A stretch of 64,000 bases of DNA from Streptobacillus notomytis. GTDB lineage: Bacteria > Fusobacteriota > Fusobacteriia > Fusobacteriales > Leptotrichiaceae. A program made the translations under genes and the position numbers. Position 1 is the first letter of the stretch. Each line of letters opens with the position of its first letter. Where the stretch lies: the NCBI GenBank assembly GCA_001612575.1, contig LJRV01000156.1, positions 1-64,000 of the forward strand. Reading direction: 5' to 3'. Below, one piece after another: positions 1 to 8,967 of this stretch. Below the pieces are notes generated by a model that saw only the letters and a list, made by a program, of their open reading frames with translations, searched no databases and was not told the origin of the DNA.

Positions 1-1
1 T

Positions 2-133
2 TGCATAAGTGTCTTTCTTTAACTTATAGTTTATGTCTCCTTCTAGTTCATGGTTATTCTTCTTTCCCTTTATATTTACAAAACTTTCTAATCTAAATGT
101 ATTATTTTTTAAATAGCCTGCTGTGTATATCAT
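2..133 (-). pseudogene. fragment of an outer-membrane-type protein gene, running off the left edge
   Basis: A minus-strand frame is open from an ATG at 133 to the window edge (44 codons). It encodes alternating polar and hydrophobic stretches (for example YTAGYLKNNTFRLESF) like the strands of an outer-membrane beta-barrel or autotransporter. The decayed IS3-family element starts shortly upstream, so this is more likely the 3' part of a gene cut by the insertion than a gene starting at this ATG. Too little is visible to name a family. Confidence 0.3.
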
Positions 134-189
134 TTTAATAAAAAAATATAGATAGTTATTCCCATAATCTTGAACACAAGATTGGAGGT

Positions 190-963
190 GCAGTTTTTTC
201 ATAAATAAATTAACAAGAAAAGATAAAAATAAAATTTATTCAAAAGAATTTAAATTACAAGTAATTAATAAAGTTTTGATTAATAGAGCATCTATAAGAC
301 AGGTTTCTATTGATATTGGGCTAATCTTTATATGGTTGACTTTTAAACTGGTATCATGTTGTAGATAGGATTAAACAATTAGAGGATAAAATAATTTATC
401 TAAAAACTGAGAATGAATACTTAGCTCTAGTTAAAGAAAAGGATCTAAAAAAGAAGAAAAAGTAATAGCAGAACTTAGAGCTAAATATCCTTTCAAAGAG
501 TAACATTAGAATTAAAAAATCAAGCTTTTAATATTAATCATAAAAAATATTCTTCATATAAAGGACAAGTAGATAAGATAGCTGATAATCATATTAAAAG
601 AAATTTTGAAACAACAGCTCCAAATAAATATTAAATGCTTATGGGATATACATAGTTTCATACGATATTTCATAGTGATCAAGGATAACAGTATCAGAAT
701 TATTAATATCAAGAAAAGTAAATAGTTTAGATAATGGATTAATGAAATGTTTTTTTGGATTATTAAAATCAAAAATATTTTATAAACAAGAAGAAAAATA
801 CAAAACATTGGAAGAATTAGAAAAAGCAATAGAAGATTAAATATATTATTACAACAATAATAGAATAAAGGAAAAATTAAAAGGATTAACTCCTGCTTCT
901 CACAGAAATTAATCCTTATTAGTATGTTAAATTAAATTTGTACAACTTTTGAGGTCAGTACAT
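190..963 (+). mobile_element. decayed IS3-family (IS150-like) insertion sequence
   Basis: Conceptual translation on the plus strand gives scattered pieces of an IS3-family OrfA/OrfB pair. An OrfA-like helix-turn-helix segment (YSKEFKLQVINKVLINRASI) covers about 235-300. An OrfB N-terminal stretch (EEKVIAELRAKYPF) lies near 460-500. RNFETTAPN is at about 600-630, and the catalytic-core motif HSDQG is near 672. A C-terminal stretch with LEELEKAIED lies at 810-840, followed by KEKLKGLTPASHRN. The frames change several times, stops interrupt, and the section between TAPN and HSDQG is missing, so no transposase can be made. The right end AACTTTTGAGGTCAGTACA (944-962) matches the terminal repeats seen again near 6.7 kb. 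Confidence 0.8.
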
Positions 964-966
964 TAT

Positions 967-2562
967 CTATTTTAATTTTTCTGCATTATTAAAGTGTACA
1001 TCTATTCCAAATGCTCCAATTTCTACTCCTTTAACCTTATCATTGATTAAATGAAGTTTAGTATCTTGGAATAAAGGAATAACAGGAACATCTCTAGCAA
1101 TTAATCTTTCTGCCTCAAATAAATAATTCATTCTTTTTTCTCTATTTATTGTCTTTAAAGCTGAGATAATTAAATTATCATATTCAGCAGAAGAATAACC
1201 AGATGTATTATTTCCATTATTTGTCATTAATAAATCAAGGAAAGTTACAGGATCTTGATAATCTGCTCCCCAACCTGTTAATAAAATATCAAATTCTTTA
1301 GATTTCATTCTATTTAATCTTTCTTTAAATGTAACCATCTCAACATTCAATTCTAATCCTAAATTAACTCTTAAATCCTCTTGAATTTTTTCAACTACTT
1401 TTTTATTTGATCTTCCATCATTAGCAACTAAAGTTATAACTGGGAAATCAGCTATACCCATTTCTTTTTTACCTTCTTCAAATAAATCTTTAGCTCTTTT
1501 TGAATCATATTTTTTGAAAGTCTTACCAAGTTCTTTAACAAAATCTTCTTTTATTCCTATCATTCCTGAATTTTTAGGAGTAAAAGTATAACTTGCTTCT
1601 TTAGAGTTATTAAATACTGTCTCTATTAAGCCCTCTTTATCTATAGCTAAAGATATCGCTTCTCTAATCTTTTGATTTTTAAATATTTCTCTACCCATAT
1701 TAAATGGTAAATAATATGTTCTTGCAATAACATCTTTTCTAAGTCTTGTATCATCTTTAAACTCTTGTAATTGTTCAGTCGTTATACTAACTATATCTAT
1801 TTCTCCATTTTTAAATGCATTTAATGCTGCTGTACTATCAGCTATAAATTTAATTACAAACCCATCAATTTTTCTTGAATCAGAATCATAGTAGTATTCA
1901 TTTCTCTCAAGTTTAATTTGTGTATTATGATCCCATTTCACAATCTTATATGGTCCTGAATAAAGTAATGTCTCTGGCTCAAGACCATATTCTGCTCCTT
2001 TTTCTTCAACAAATTTTCTATTTGCTGGCATATATGTAACAAATGAAACTAATGAATCAAAATAAGAGGTAACGTTTTCAAGCTTAACTTCTAACGTTTT
2101 ATCATCTAAAGCCTTAACTCCTACTTCATCAAATTTAACTTCTCCTAATGTATATTTTTCTGCATTTTTAATAGGAAATAGTATATATGAATATTCTGAA
2201 GCAGTATTAGGATCTAGAGCTCTTTCCCAACCAAATACAAAATCATCTGCTGTAATTTCTTCACCATTTGACCATTTAATATTATCTCTTAATTTAAAAG
2301 TCCATGTAAGGCCATCTTCACTAACTTCCCAACTTTCTGCAAGTGCTGGCTTAACTTTTCCACTAGCTAAAGTGTATGTTAATCCTTCACTTACTAATCC
2401 ATGTATATTCATCCCACTTGAATCTGTTAATATCTGTGGATCAAGTGAAATTCCTTCATGCTCTAAATTATATGTTATAACATTTTCATTAGAATTAGTA
2501 TTACTTGTTCCACAACTAAAGAACATAAATACTGACATTAATACAAATAATATTTTCTTCAT
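967..2562 (-). CDS. oppA: oligopeptide ABC transporter substrate-binding lipoprotein OppA
   Basis: This 531-residue extracytoplasmic solute-binding protein (SBP_bac_5 family) captures oligopeptides and delivers them to the OppBC permease. The N-terminus is a lipoprotein signal ending in the lipobox MFFSC, so Cys17 should be lipidated and anchor the protein in the inner membrane facing the periplasm. Family hallmarks include the early GLTYTLASGKVKPALAESWE segment and TWTFKLRDNIKWSNGE. It is the last gene of the oppB-C-D-F-A operon, 12 bases after oppF. The ATG has a good GGAGG site. Its stop codon lies only a few bases from the terminal repeat of the decayed IS at 190-963, so an insertion landed directly behind the operon. 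Substrate range cannot be read from sequence. Confidence 0.95.
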   Translation of the reverse strand: MKKILFVLMSVFMFFSCGTSNTNSNENVITYNLEHEGISLDPQILTDSSGMNIHGLVSEGLTYTLASGKVKPALAESWEVSEDGLTWTFKLRDNIKWSNGEEITADDFVFGWERALDPNTASEYSYILFPIKNAEKYTLGEVKFDEVGVKALDDKTLEVKLENVTSYFDSLVSFVTYMPANRKFVEEKGAEYGLEPETLLYSGPYKIVKWDHNTQIKLERNEYYYDSDSRKIDGFVIKFIADSTAALNAFKNGEIDIVSITTEQLQEFKDDTRLRKDVIARTYYLPFNMGREIFKNQKIREAISLAIDKEGLIETVFNNSKEASYTFTPKNSGMIGIKEDFVKELGKTFKKYDSKRAKDLFEEGKKEMGIADFPVITLVANDGRSNKKVVEKIQEDLRVNLGLELNVEMVTFKERLNRMKSKEFDILLTGWGADYQDPVTFLDLLMTNNGNNTSGYSSAEYDNLIISALKTINREKRMNYLFEAERLIARDVPVIPLFQDTKLHLINDKVKGVEIGAFGIDVHFNNAEKLK

Positions 2563-2574
2563 TTTTATCCTCCT

Positions 2575-3486
2575 TTATTTTATTATTAAAAAATCTTTTT
2601 CTACATAATGTTCTTTTCTATATTCAATCAATCCTGAATTTTCAACAATTTTATCTATCTCATCATATGTTCCTATAGGTGATTTTAAATAATTTTCATC
2701 CATCTCTATCCTATCCTTCTTAACATATTCAGGATCTGGAACTGGAACTGCTGATAACAAAGATTTAGTGTATATATGAACTGGATTATTATATACCTCA
2801 TCAGGATATCCCAATTCTACTATCTTACCCCTAAACATTACTGCTACTCTATCTGAAATATATTTAACCATAGAAAGATCATGAGCTATAAATATCATAG
2901 TTAGATTTTTCTTTTTTTGTAAGTTTTTTAATAAATTAACTATTTGAGCTTGTATAGATACATCAAGTGCTGAAATAGGTTCATCACATATTAATATTTC
3001 AGGTTCTACAGCTAAAGCTCTTGCTATACCTATTCTCTGCCTCTGTCCTCCACTAAATTCATGTGGAAATCTGCTTGCATGCTCTTTTGAAAGTCCTACT
3101 AGCTCTAATAATTCATAAATTTTTTCTTGAATTTCTACTTTATTTTTATACATTTTATGTATTATCATACCCTCAGATATTATTTCTCCTACTGTCATTC
3201 TTGGATTAAGAGAAGCCTGGGGATCTTGGAATATCATTTGAACTTTTTTAGTAAATTCTAAATTTTTATATTCTGATATTTCCTTACCATCTATATATAC
3301 ATTTCCAAATGTCTTATCATATAGCTTAGCTATTGTTCTACCAAAAGTTGTTTTACCACTTCCTGATTCACCAACTAAAGATAGTATCTCTCCCCTTTTA
3401 ATATCTATGCTAATATCATCTACTGCTTTTAATACTTCAGTTTTAGAAAGAGGAAAATATTTTTTTAAATGTCTAATTACTATCAT
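2575..3486 (-). CDS. oppF: oligopeptide ABC transporter ATP-binding protein OppF
   Basis: One of two ATPases powering oligopeptide import. It carries a Walker A motif (GESGSGKTT), the signature LSGGQ as FSGGQRQR, Walker B (ILICDEPISALD) and the switch histidine in FIAHDLS. The C-terminal oligo/dipeptide-transport domain (TKSLLSAVPVPDP) marks it as OppF/DppF rather than a generic ATPase. The ATG at 3486 follows GAGGAT and is preferred to the upstream alternative. The gene begins inside the 3' end of oppD (14-base overlap), which suggests translational coupling. About 304 residues, a normal family length. Confidence 0.94.
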   Translation of the reverse strand: MIVIRHLKKYFPLSKTEVLKAVDDISIDIKRGEILSLVGESGSGKTTFGRTIAKLYDKTFGNVYIDGKEISEYKNLEFTKKVQMIFQDPQASLNPRMTVGEIISEGMIIHKMYKNKVEIQEKIYELLELVGLSKEHASRFPHEFSGGQRQRIGIARALAVEPEILICDEPISALDVSIQAQIVNLLKNLQKKKNLTMIFIAHDLSMVKYISDRVAVMFRGKIVELGYPDEVYNNPVHIYTKSLLSAVPVPDPEYVKKDRIEMDENYLKSPIGTYDEIDKIVENSGLIEYRKEHYVEKDFLIIK

Positions 3487-4588
3487 TTTTATCCTCACTT
3501 TCTATAATATTAGCAAATTTTAGTCCACTTTTACTTTTAATTGTATCTACAATATATGGCTTACCTTCAACTGATGTTATTTTTATAGTCCCATCTGGAT
3601 TAAATTTCATATCAGGAGCACCATCTACATATATCCATGATTTAACATAATGGCCGTTACCTAAATCTACTAAAGGTGGTTTCTTTTCATAATCAATTTT
3701 CATAGCAAAATCTGATCTTGATGCAAAAGGATCTCCTTTAGGAGGATCAAGTAAATCTGGTGGTGTTCCAGGTATTGAAAATAGGGCTTCATTTGAATCC
3801 ATATCAAGCCTTGGTAGTGATTTTAACAATCCCCAAGTATATGGATGTTTTGGATTTTTAAATATTGTTTTAACATGAGCTTCTTCCATTTTTTCTCCTG
3901 CATACATAACTATTACCCTATCTGAAGTTTCTGCTACTACTCCTAAATCATGAGTTATTAATATTACTCCTATATTTAATTCCTTTTTAAGTTTATTTAT
4001 TAAATCTAATATTTGAGCCTGTATAGTAACATCAAGTGCTGTAGTCGGCTCATCGCAAATTAATAAATCTGGCTCACACGCTAAAGCTATTGCTATTACT
4101 ACTCTTTGTCTCATACCACCTGAAAATTGATGTGGATATTGCTCAAATCTTTCTTCTGGTTTTGGAATACCAACTTTAGCAAGCATATCTATAGCCATTT
4201 TCTTCGCTTCTTTTTTAGTTACTTTTTTATGTATTAATATTCCTTCCATAATTTGATGACCTATTTTTATTACTGGATTAAGTGATGTCATAGGATCTTG
4301 AAATATCATACCTATTCTTCCACCCCTATATTTCCTCATTTCTTTTTCACTAAGCTTTAAAAGGTCTACACCATCAAATATTATTTCCCCACTTTTATAC
4401 TCTCCTGGAGGTGTAGGTATTAATTTCATTATACTTTGTACTGTAACAGATTTTCCACTTCCAGATTCTCCAACTATTGCAAGAGTTTCCCCTCTATCTA
4501 CTGTAAAACTAATGTCTCTTAAAGCTTTTACCTCACCTGCATAAGTGTTAAAAGAAACACTTAAATTCTTTATTTCTAATAAACTCAT
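3473..4588 (-). CDS. oppD: oligopeptide ABC transporter ATP-binding protein OppD
   Basis: Second ATPase of the peptide importer, 371 residues. Walker A GESGSGKSVT, signature FSGGMRQR, Walker B LLICDEPTTALD and a switch histidine in LITHDLG are all present. The C-terminal peptide-transport extension (HPYTWGLLKSLPRLD, then SIPGTPPDLLDPP) fits OppD. A tail of about 70 residues follows, longer than in many homologues, with DGAPDMKFNPDGT. The gene sits nine bases after oppC and overlaps oppF. Confidence 0.94.
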   Translation of the reverse strand: MSLLEIKNLSVSFNTYAGEVKALRDISFTVDRGETLAIVGESGSGKSVTVQSIMKLIPTPPGEYKSGEIIFDGVDLLKLSEKEMRKYRGGRIGMIFQDPMTSLNPVIKIGHQIMEGILIHKKVTKKEAKKMAIDMLAKVGIPKPEERFEQYPHQFSGGMRQRVVIAIALACEPDLLICDEPTTALDVTIQAQILDLINKLKKELNIGVILITHDLGVVAETSDRVIVMYAGEKMEEAHVKTIFKNPKHPYTWGLLKSLPRLDMDSNEALFSIPGTPPDLLDPPKGDPFASRSDFAMKIDYEKKPPLVDLGNGHYVKSWIYVDGAPDMKFNPDGTIKITSVEGKPYIVDTIKSKSGLKFANIIESEDKNDSN

Positions 4589-4597
4589 TTGTCCCTC

Positions 4598-5563
4598 CTA
4601 ATCTCTAAGTTTTGGATTTAGTGCATCACTCATAGCATCTCCAATAATATTAAATGACAATGTAATCAACGAAATTACTAAAGCTGGAATTAAGAATAAA
4701 TATACATGTGTATTTATTTCTTTAAAACCATCTGCAACTAAATTTCCAAGAGATGCTTGTGGTATAGGTACCCCTAACCCTATAAAGCTTAAAAAAGCTT
4801 CTGAAAATATTATTGATGGAATATCCATAGTAAGTCTAACTATTATTATACTTAATGTATTAGGTATTAAATGTTTTCTTATTATGTGCCAAAAATTTGC
4901 TCCTAATGCTCTTGAAGCAAGAACATATTCATTTTCTTTTATTTTCAATACCTCTCCTCTAACTAACAAGGCATAATTTAACCACCTAGTTGCACAAAGT
5001 GCCATTATTATTGTTTTAACACTATTACCAAGCACTACCATTAAAAGTATTATGTATATAATAGAAGGAATAGACATTATTATTTCAACAATTCTTACCA
5101 TTATGCTATCTATCTTTCCTCCAAAATATGCAGCTGTAGCTCCATATATAGTTCCTATAATCACACATATTGTAGCAACTATTATAGAAAGTTCCATAGA
5201 TACCCTAATCCCCTGCGATACTCTTGCAAAAATATCTCTACCCAATGAATCTGTACCTAAATAATGTCCTTTTAAAAAACCATCAATTATCCCTAAAAAT
5301 CTATCAGAACTATTTTGTTCAAAATATGAATACTTTGATATTAACTGACCAAATATTCCTATAAGCAAATAGATTGATAACACTCCTAAAAAAAATAGTG
5401 CCAATTTATTTTTTTTAAATCTTCTCCATGAATCTTTCCAATAAGTTAAACTAGGTTTATTTATACTCTCATTTTTGTAAATATCAGGTCCTACATAAAC
5501 AAAATCTTCTGGATTTGCAACATAATTTTCTCTATCATAATTTGCACCATGTAAATTTTTCAT
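4598..5563 (-). CDS. oppC: oligopeptide ABC transporter permease OppC
   Basis: Inner-membrane permease subunit of the peptide importer (321 residues, BPD_transp_1 superfamily). An N-terminal cytoplasmic stretch of about 45 residues precedes the first membrane segment (LALFFLGVLSIYLLIGIFG). The characteristic GTDSLGRDIFARV follows, then further helices. The EAA coupling loop is visible as ASRALGANFWHIIRKHLIPN, which contacts the ATPases. It abuts oppB with a one-base overlap and forms the translocation pore with OppB. Confidence 0.94.
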   Translation of the reverse strand: MKNLHGANYDRENYVANPEDFVYVGPDIYKNESINKPSLTYWKDSWRRFKKNKLALFFLGVLSIYLLIGIFGQLISKYSYFEQNSSDRFLGIIDGFLKGHYLGTDSLGRDIFARVSQGIRVSMELSIIVATICVIIGTIYGATAAYFGGKIDSIMVRIVEIIMSIPSIIYIILLMVVLGNSVKTIIMALCATRWLNYALLVRGEVLKIKENEYVLASRALGANFWHIIRKHLIPNTLSIIIVRLTMDIPSIIFSEAFLSFIGLGVPIPQASLGNLVADGFKEINTHVYLFLIPALVISLITLSFNIIGDAMSDALNPKLRD

Positions 5564-6537
5564 TATTTTTCCCCCTTACCTAATTTAATTTTTGGATCTA
5601 CTAAAGCATAAGCTACATCCATTATTATCATCATAAATATTAAAAATGCTGAATAAAATACTGTAACCCCTAAAATCATAGTATAGTCTCTATCTATTAT
5701 AGAACCTATATAGTATTTACCAAGACCACCTATAGAAAACATTGTTTCTATAACAAAGGATCCTGTTAATATCGCTGCAATAGAAGGAGATACAACTGTT
5801 ATTATTGGTAATATTGCATTTCTTAAAGCATGTCTAAATACCACATTTGTTGGAGAAACTCCTTTTGCTATTGCAAGTTTAATATAGTCTTGTTCCATAA
5901 TTTCTATCATTTTACTTCTCATAAGTCTTGCAACTTCAGCTACAGAAAAAAATCCAAGAGCTATAACTGGTAATATTTTCTTAGAAGGCATATCCCAACC
6001 CGTTAAAAATATTTTACCTAAAGGAAGACCTAATTTATCTATTAGTATACCTTTATGAATTTCTACTGCATAAAGTTGTAATGCTCCTGCAATTACAAAG
6101 CTTGGTACTGATATTCCAATAATAGCTATTATCATAGATAAATGATCTGCTTTCTTCCCTCTTTTTAATGCTGCAGCTATTCCTAAAGGAATACCAAATA
6201 TTAATCCGAATAATACTGATCTTATTCCTAAATCTGCTGAGATTGGAAATGATCTTTTAATAATTGAATTAACAGTTCTCCCTCTCTCTTTCATAGATAG
6301 CCCCAAATCTCCTTTAGAAATATTTTTTAAGTACTTAGCGTACTGTACACTTAAAGGTTTATCTAAATCATACATTTTCATAAGACTTGCTTTAATCTGT
6401 GGTGGAATTGCTTTTTCACTTTCAAAAGGATCTCCTGGTAATTTATGTAAAAGAAAAAAAGTTATCGTTGTTACCATCCACAATGTAATCAAACCTGTAA
6501 ATATTCTTTTAACTACATACTTAAAAATGTTGCTCAT
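5563..6537 (-). CDS. oppB: oligopeptide ABC transporter permease OppB
   Basis: First gene of the opp operon. This permease of about 324 residues has six predicted membrane segments, beginning with YVVKRIFTGLITLWMVTTIT. It carries the conserved LPGDPF early loop and an EAA loop (AIAKGVSPTNVVFRHALRNA) for docking of OppD/OppF. The ATG at 6537 is chosen because GAGGA lies eight bases upstream. An upstream TTG in frame would add seven residues without a ribosome-binding site. A consensus promoter lies just upstream (6574-6602). Confidence 0.93.
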   Translation of the reverse strand: MSNIFKYVVKRIFTGLITLWMVTTITFFLLHKLPGDPFESEKAIPPQIKASLMKMYDLDKPLSVQYAKYLKNISKGDLGLSMKERGRTVNSIIKRSFPISADLGIRSVLFGLIFGIPLGIAAALKRGKKADHLSMIIAIIGISVPSFVIAGALQLYAVEIHKGILIDKLGLPLGKIFLTGWDMPSKKILPVIALGFFSVAEVARLMRSKMIEIMEQDYIKLAIAKGVSPTNVVFRHALRNAILPIITVVSPSIAAILTGSFVIETMFSIGGLGKYYIGSIIDRDYTMILGVTVFYSAFLIFMMIIMDVAYALVDPKIKLGKGEK

Positions 6538-6573
6538 GTTTTTGTTCCTCACATTCAAATTTATTTATCTAGG

Positions 6574-6602
6574 AGTATATTATTATTTTTAGTGTTTGTC
6601 AA
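6574..6602 (-). promoter_or_regulatory. sigma-70-type promoter of the opp operon
   Basis: On the minus strand TTGACA (6597-6602) is followed by a 17-base spacer and TATACT (6574-6579), placed 37 bases before the oppB start codon. Five of six bases match the -10 consensus and all six match the -35 consensus. Confidence 0.8.
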
Positions 6603-6670
6603 TGTTTTGTATATATAAATATTAAATGTTTCAATATATTAAATATATGTTTAAAAAGAGGTAAAAATAA

Positions 6671-6719
6671 ACTGACCTCCTTAAAATCGGATTTTTAAGT
6701 CCAACTTTTGGGGGTCAGT
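6671..6719. repeat. IS terminal-repeat scar upstream of the opp operon
   Basis: A 49-base segment begins ACTGACCTCC and ends GGGGGTCAGT, an inverted pair. The right half (CAACTTTTGGGGGTCAGTAC) matches the right end of the decayed IS at 944-962. It looks like both tips of the same IS family with the body deleted. The bases that follow (CACATTATCTA) resemble those following the first copy. The stretch from 6720 to 6899 holds no recognisable gene. Confidence 0.6.
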
Positions 6720-6899
6720 ACACATTATCTAATTTATTTCTGTTAATCAGACTTTTAACAAGCATATTACAAGCACAAAATTATTCCTTAACTTTCCAAA
6801 GTCTATCTTGTTAGAAGCTATATATCTATTCTCTTTCAAAAATCTAATGTTATCTTCGATAACAGTTATTTAGAAATGTATAATAAATAGAGAGAGAAG

Positions 6900-7874
6900 C
6901 TATTTTTCTTCTTTCTCCGTTATCCAATTCATAAATAATGCTAATTCTTCATACTCAAACTTATATTTATCTCTGTCAATATTATTTTTTAAATAAATTT
7001 CATTAACATTACAAATTATACCCATGTTATTCTTTTCAAATGCATCTAAATATTTATCTCTTAGGAAAATTGAAATATTTCTTGGGAACCCCAAATTCTG
7101 TATTTCAATTGTTTTATTATCAGTCGTTCCATATTCAATATAACTTTCCCAATCAGCCACATTAACATTTAAATTCTCTTTATTTTTTAATAATGCTTGA
7201 TAATTAGAAACATAGTTTTTAATCTTAAATCTCAAAATGTTTTCTATGTCGCTCACAACATCATTAATTAATTTATTTATGTGAAATTCATTTTCTTTAT
7301 CAAATTTAACAGGATTTAACTTTCCTTCTTGTCTAATATAAAGATTTCTTTCATTTCCATCATTATAAAAATAATCAATAGTTCTTTGTATAAGCACCTT
7401 CAAAGGTTTTGTGTTAATCCATGATTCCATCAATGTCGCATAATATTTAAGCTGATTTTCATGTCTAATCATCGGATTTATACCCCTAGATTCAGTTTTA
7501 GACCATTCATATTGCTCATAGAGTATATTAAGAACTGTAAGACAATCTTCTCTATTTGTAGAATTTGGTAAATTAGGAACATCGCTAATTGCTATTTTAT
7601 TCTGAGTTGCAATATTTATATCTATACTAGTTGCCAAAATTTCTGGTGATACTTTTAATGAATTTCTTGTTTTCTTTAATAAAAACACAGAATTTTTGTC
7701 ACTATCAACGAATTTATCTTTTAAAATAGAATCATTATTTATTGAATCGTGAAAAAGCAAAATATCTCCATACATCTCTATAATTTTCTTTTTTTCACTA
7801 CTTAGATTTTTATTACTATAACTCTTTTGTTCAAAATAATTACTTATATTCTTATATAAATTCTCACCCTTGTG
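6900..7874 (-). pseudogene. hamB 3' part: C-terminal half of a Hachiman-type helicase
   Basis: The frame is open from a TGA at 7875-7877 (first residues HKGENLYKNI) to a stop at 6900. It gives about 324 residues with no helicase motifs. The start KGENLYKNI and the later VSPEILATSIDINIATQNK and ESRGINPMIRHENQ segments resemble the accessory C-terminal region of large SF2 helicases such as HamB. It fits as the missing continuation of the helicase fragment whose N-terminal motifs are at 19.3-20.9 kb on the same strand: that fragment ends just after motif VI, where this region should begin. An ATG at 7775 has no convincing ribosome-binding site. It is probably not translated into a working protein. 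Pairing of the two halves is inferred from order, strand and fold position. Confidence 0.65.
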
Positions 7875-7926
7875 TCAAGTATTGAATACATCTTTTTTCC
7901 AATTTCCAATCAATTAGATCGATAGC

Positions 7927-8960
7927 TTATTTTAACTTTAATGCAAGACTTTTCAAAAGCTTATTTACCAAATCCGTATAAATCATTTGATCAGCAACTT
8001 CCAATATACTTGTGATTTTTTGACCCGCATCTTTAGAGGATGCTCCACAATGATATATTCTTTGATTATCTGTATCCCAGTCAATGATAATATATCTATT
8101 ATGAAATGCCTTACCAGACTTTTGAAATTTAATATTAACATAAGGATATTCTCTGCAAAAATCTTGATATTCAAGAATATGAAGTCCTTGACCTATATTG
8201 TCGCTGAATATGATAATTCCACTAATGGGTTTATTTCCTTTAACAGCACTAATGTTTTCACTCCAATATAATTATCTACAATATAAATACTCTTTTCAGC
8301 TACGCTGTAAATGTACTTGTAAGCGATATTTGCCTCAATAGGCTGTCCATTTAACAGTAAAAATCCATATTTTAAAGAAGGATTGCTTAGGTCAATAATC
8401 AACTCAGATAGCTCCGATTTATGAACAACATTACTTAAAGTATCCACTACATCCACCACCTGTTCTTCTACATCTCTCAAATCTCGTCTTAAATCCTGCA
8501 TTTCCACAATATTACTTGTTATTTGCATGGAAAGCTGTAAAAATTCTCTCTGTCCAATCAAGCCTTGGTTTTCTACAATGTAGTCTTTCATCTGATTGAA
8601 AGTGCGTATTAGTTTGCTCTGCTTGAAAGCAAGCTCGCCTTTAAGAACCGTCATCAGCATGTAGATTCCGGCTTCACTAAACACATACGGTAAGTATCTT
8701 CTTCCTCCTGAACCCGTTTCTGATTTTGAGGTCGAAAATTTCGACCTCAAATTTTCCCATTCCTCTTTTGTAAGTTGAAACCTGAAATCATCGTCAAATT
8801 TCTCAATATTATTTTTGACTTGTTCATTAAATCTTTTCGTTTCATACCCATAAATCTCTGCCAATTCAAAGTCAAGCATAACTTTCTGTCCTCTGACAAT
8901 ATAAATTTTTTCCACAAGGGATTCCTGATTTACAAGCATAATCTCATCTTTTTTATCCAT
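7927..8960 (-). pseudogene. ORF6N-domain protein with C-terminal PLD-like domain, frameshifted
   Basis: The N-terminal ~110 residues are an ORF6N DNA-binding domain (IYIVRGQKVMLDFELAEIYG, FRFQLTKEEWENLRS, RRYLPYVFSEAGIYML), commonly found on phages and integrative elements. A middle coiled region follows. The reading then shifts near 8200: the frame ending at 8193 goes out of register, while the other frame continues to a stop at 7927. That frame carries a phospholipase-D-like motif (FHNRYIIIDWDTDNQ, then CGASSKDAG). The start at 8960 follows the recombinase stop at 8968. One indel separates the two domains, so the product is probably truncated. It is the last gene before the right-hand hamB fragment. 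Confidence 0.75.
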
Positions 8961-8967
8961 CTTTTCC

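Noticed and set aside
554..829. Minus-strand 91-codon hydrophobic frame
   Set aside because: It is antisense to the IS3-family transposase remnant and consists only of AT-rich Ile/Leu codons; no ribosome-binding site.
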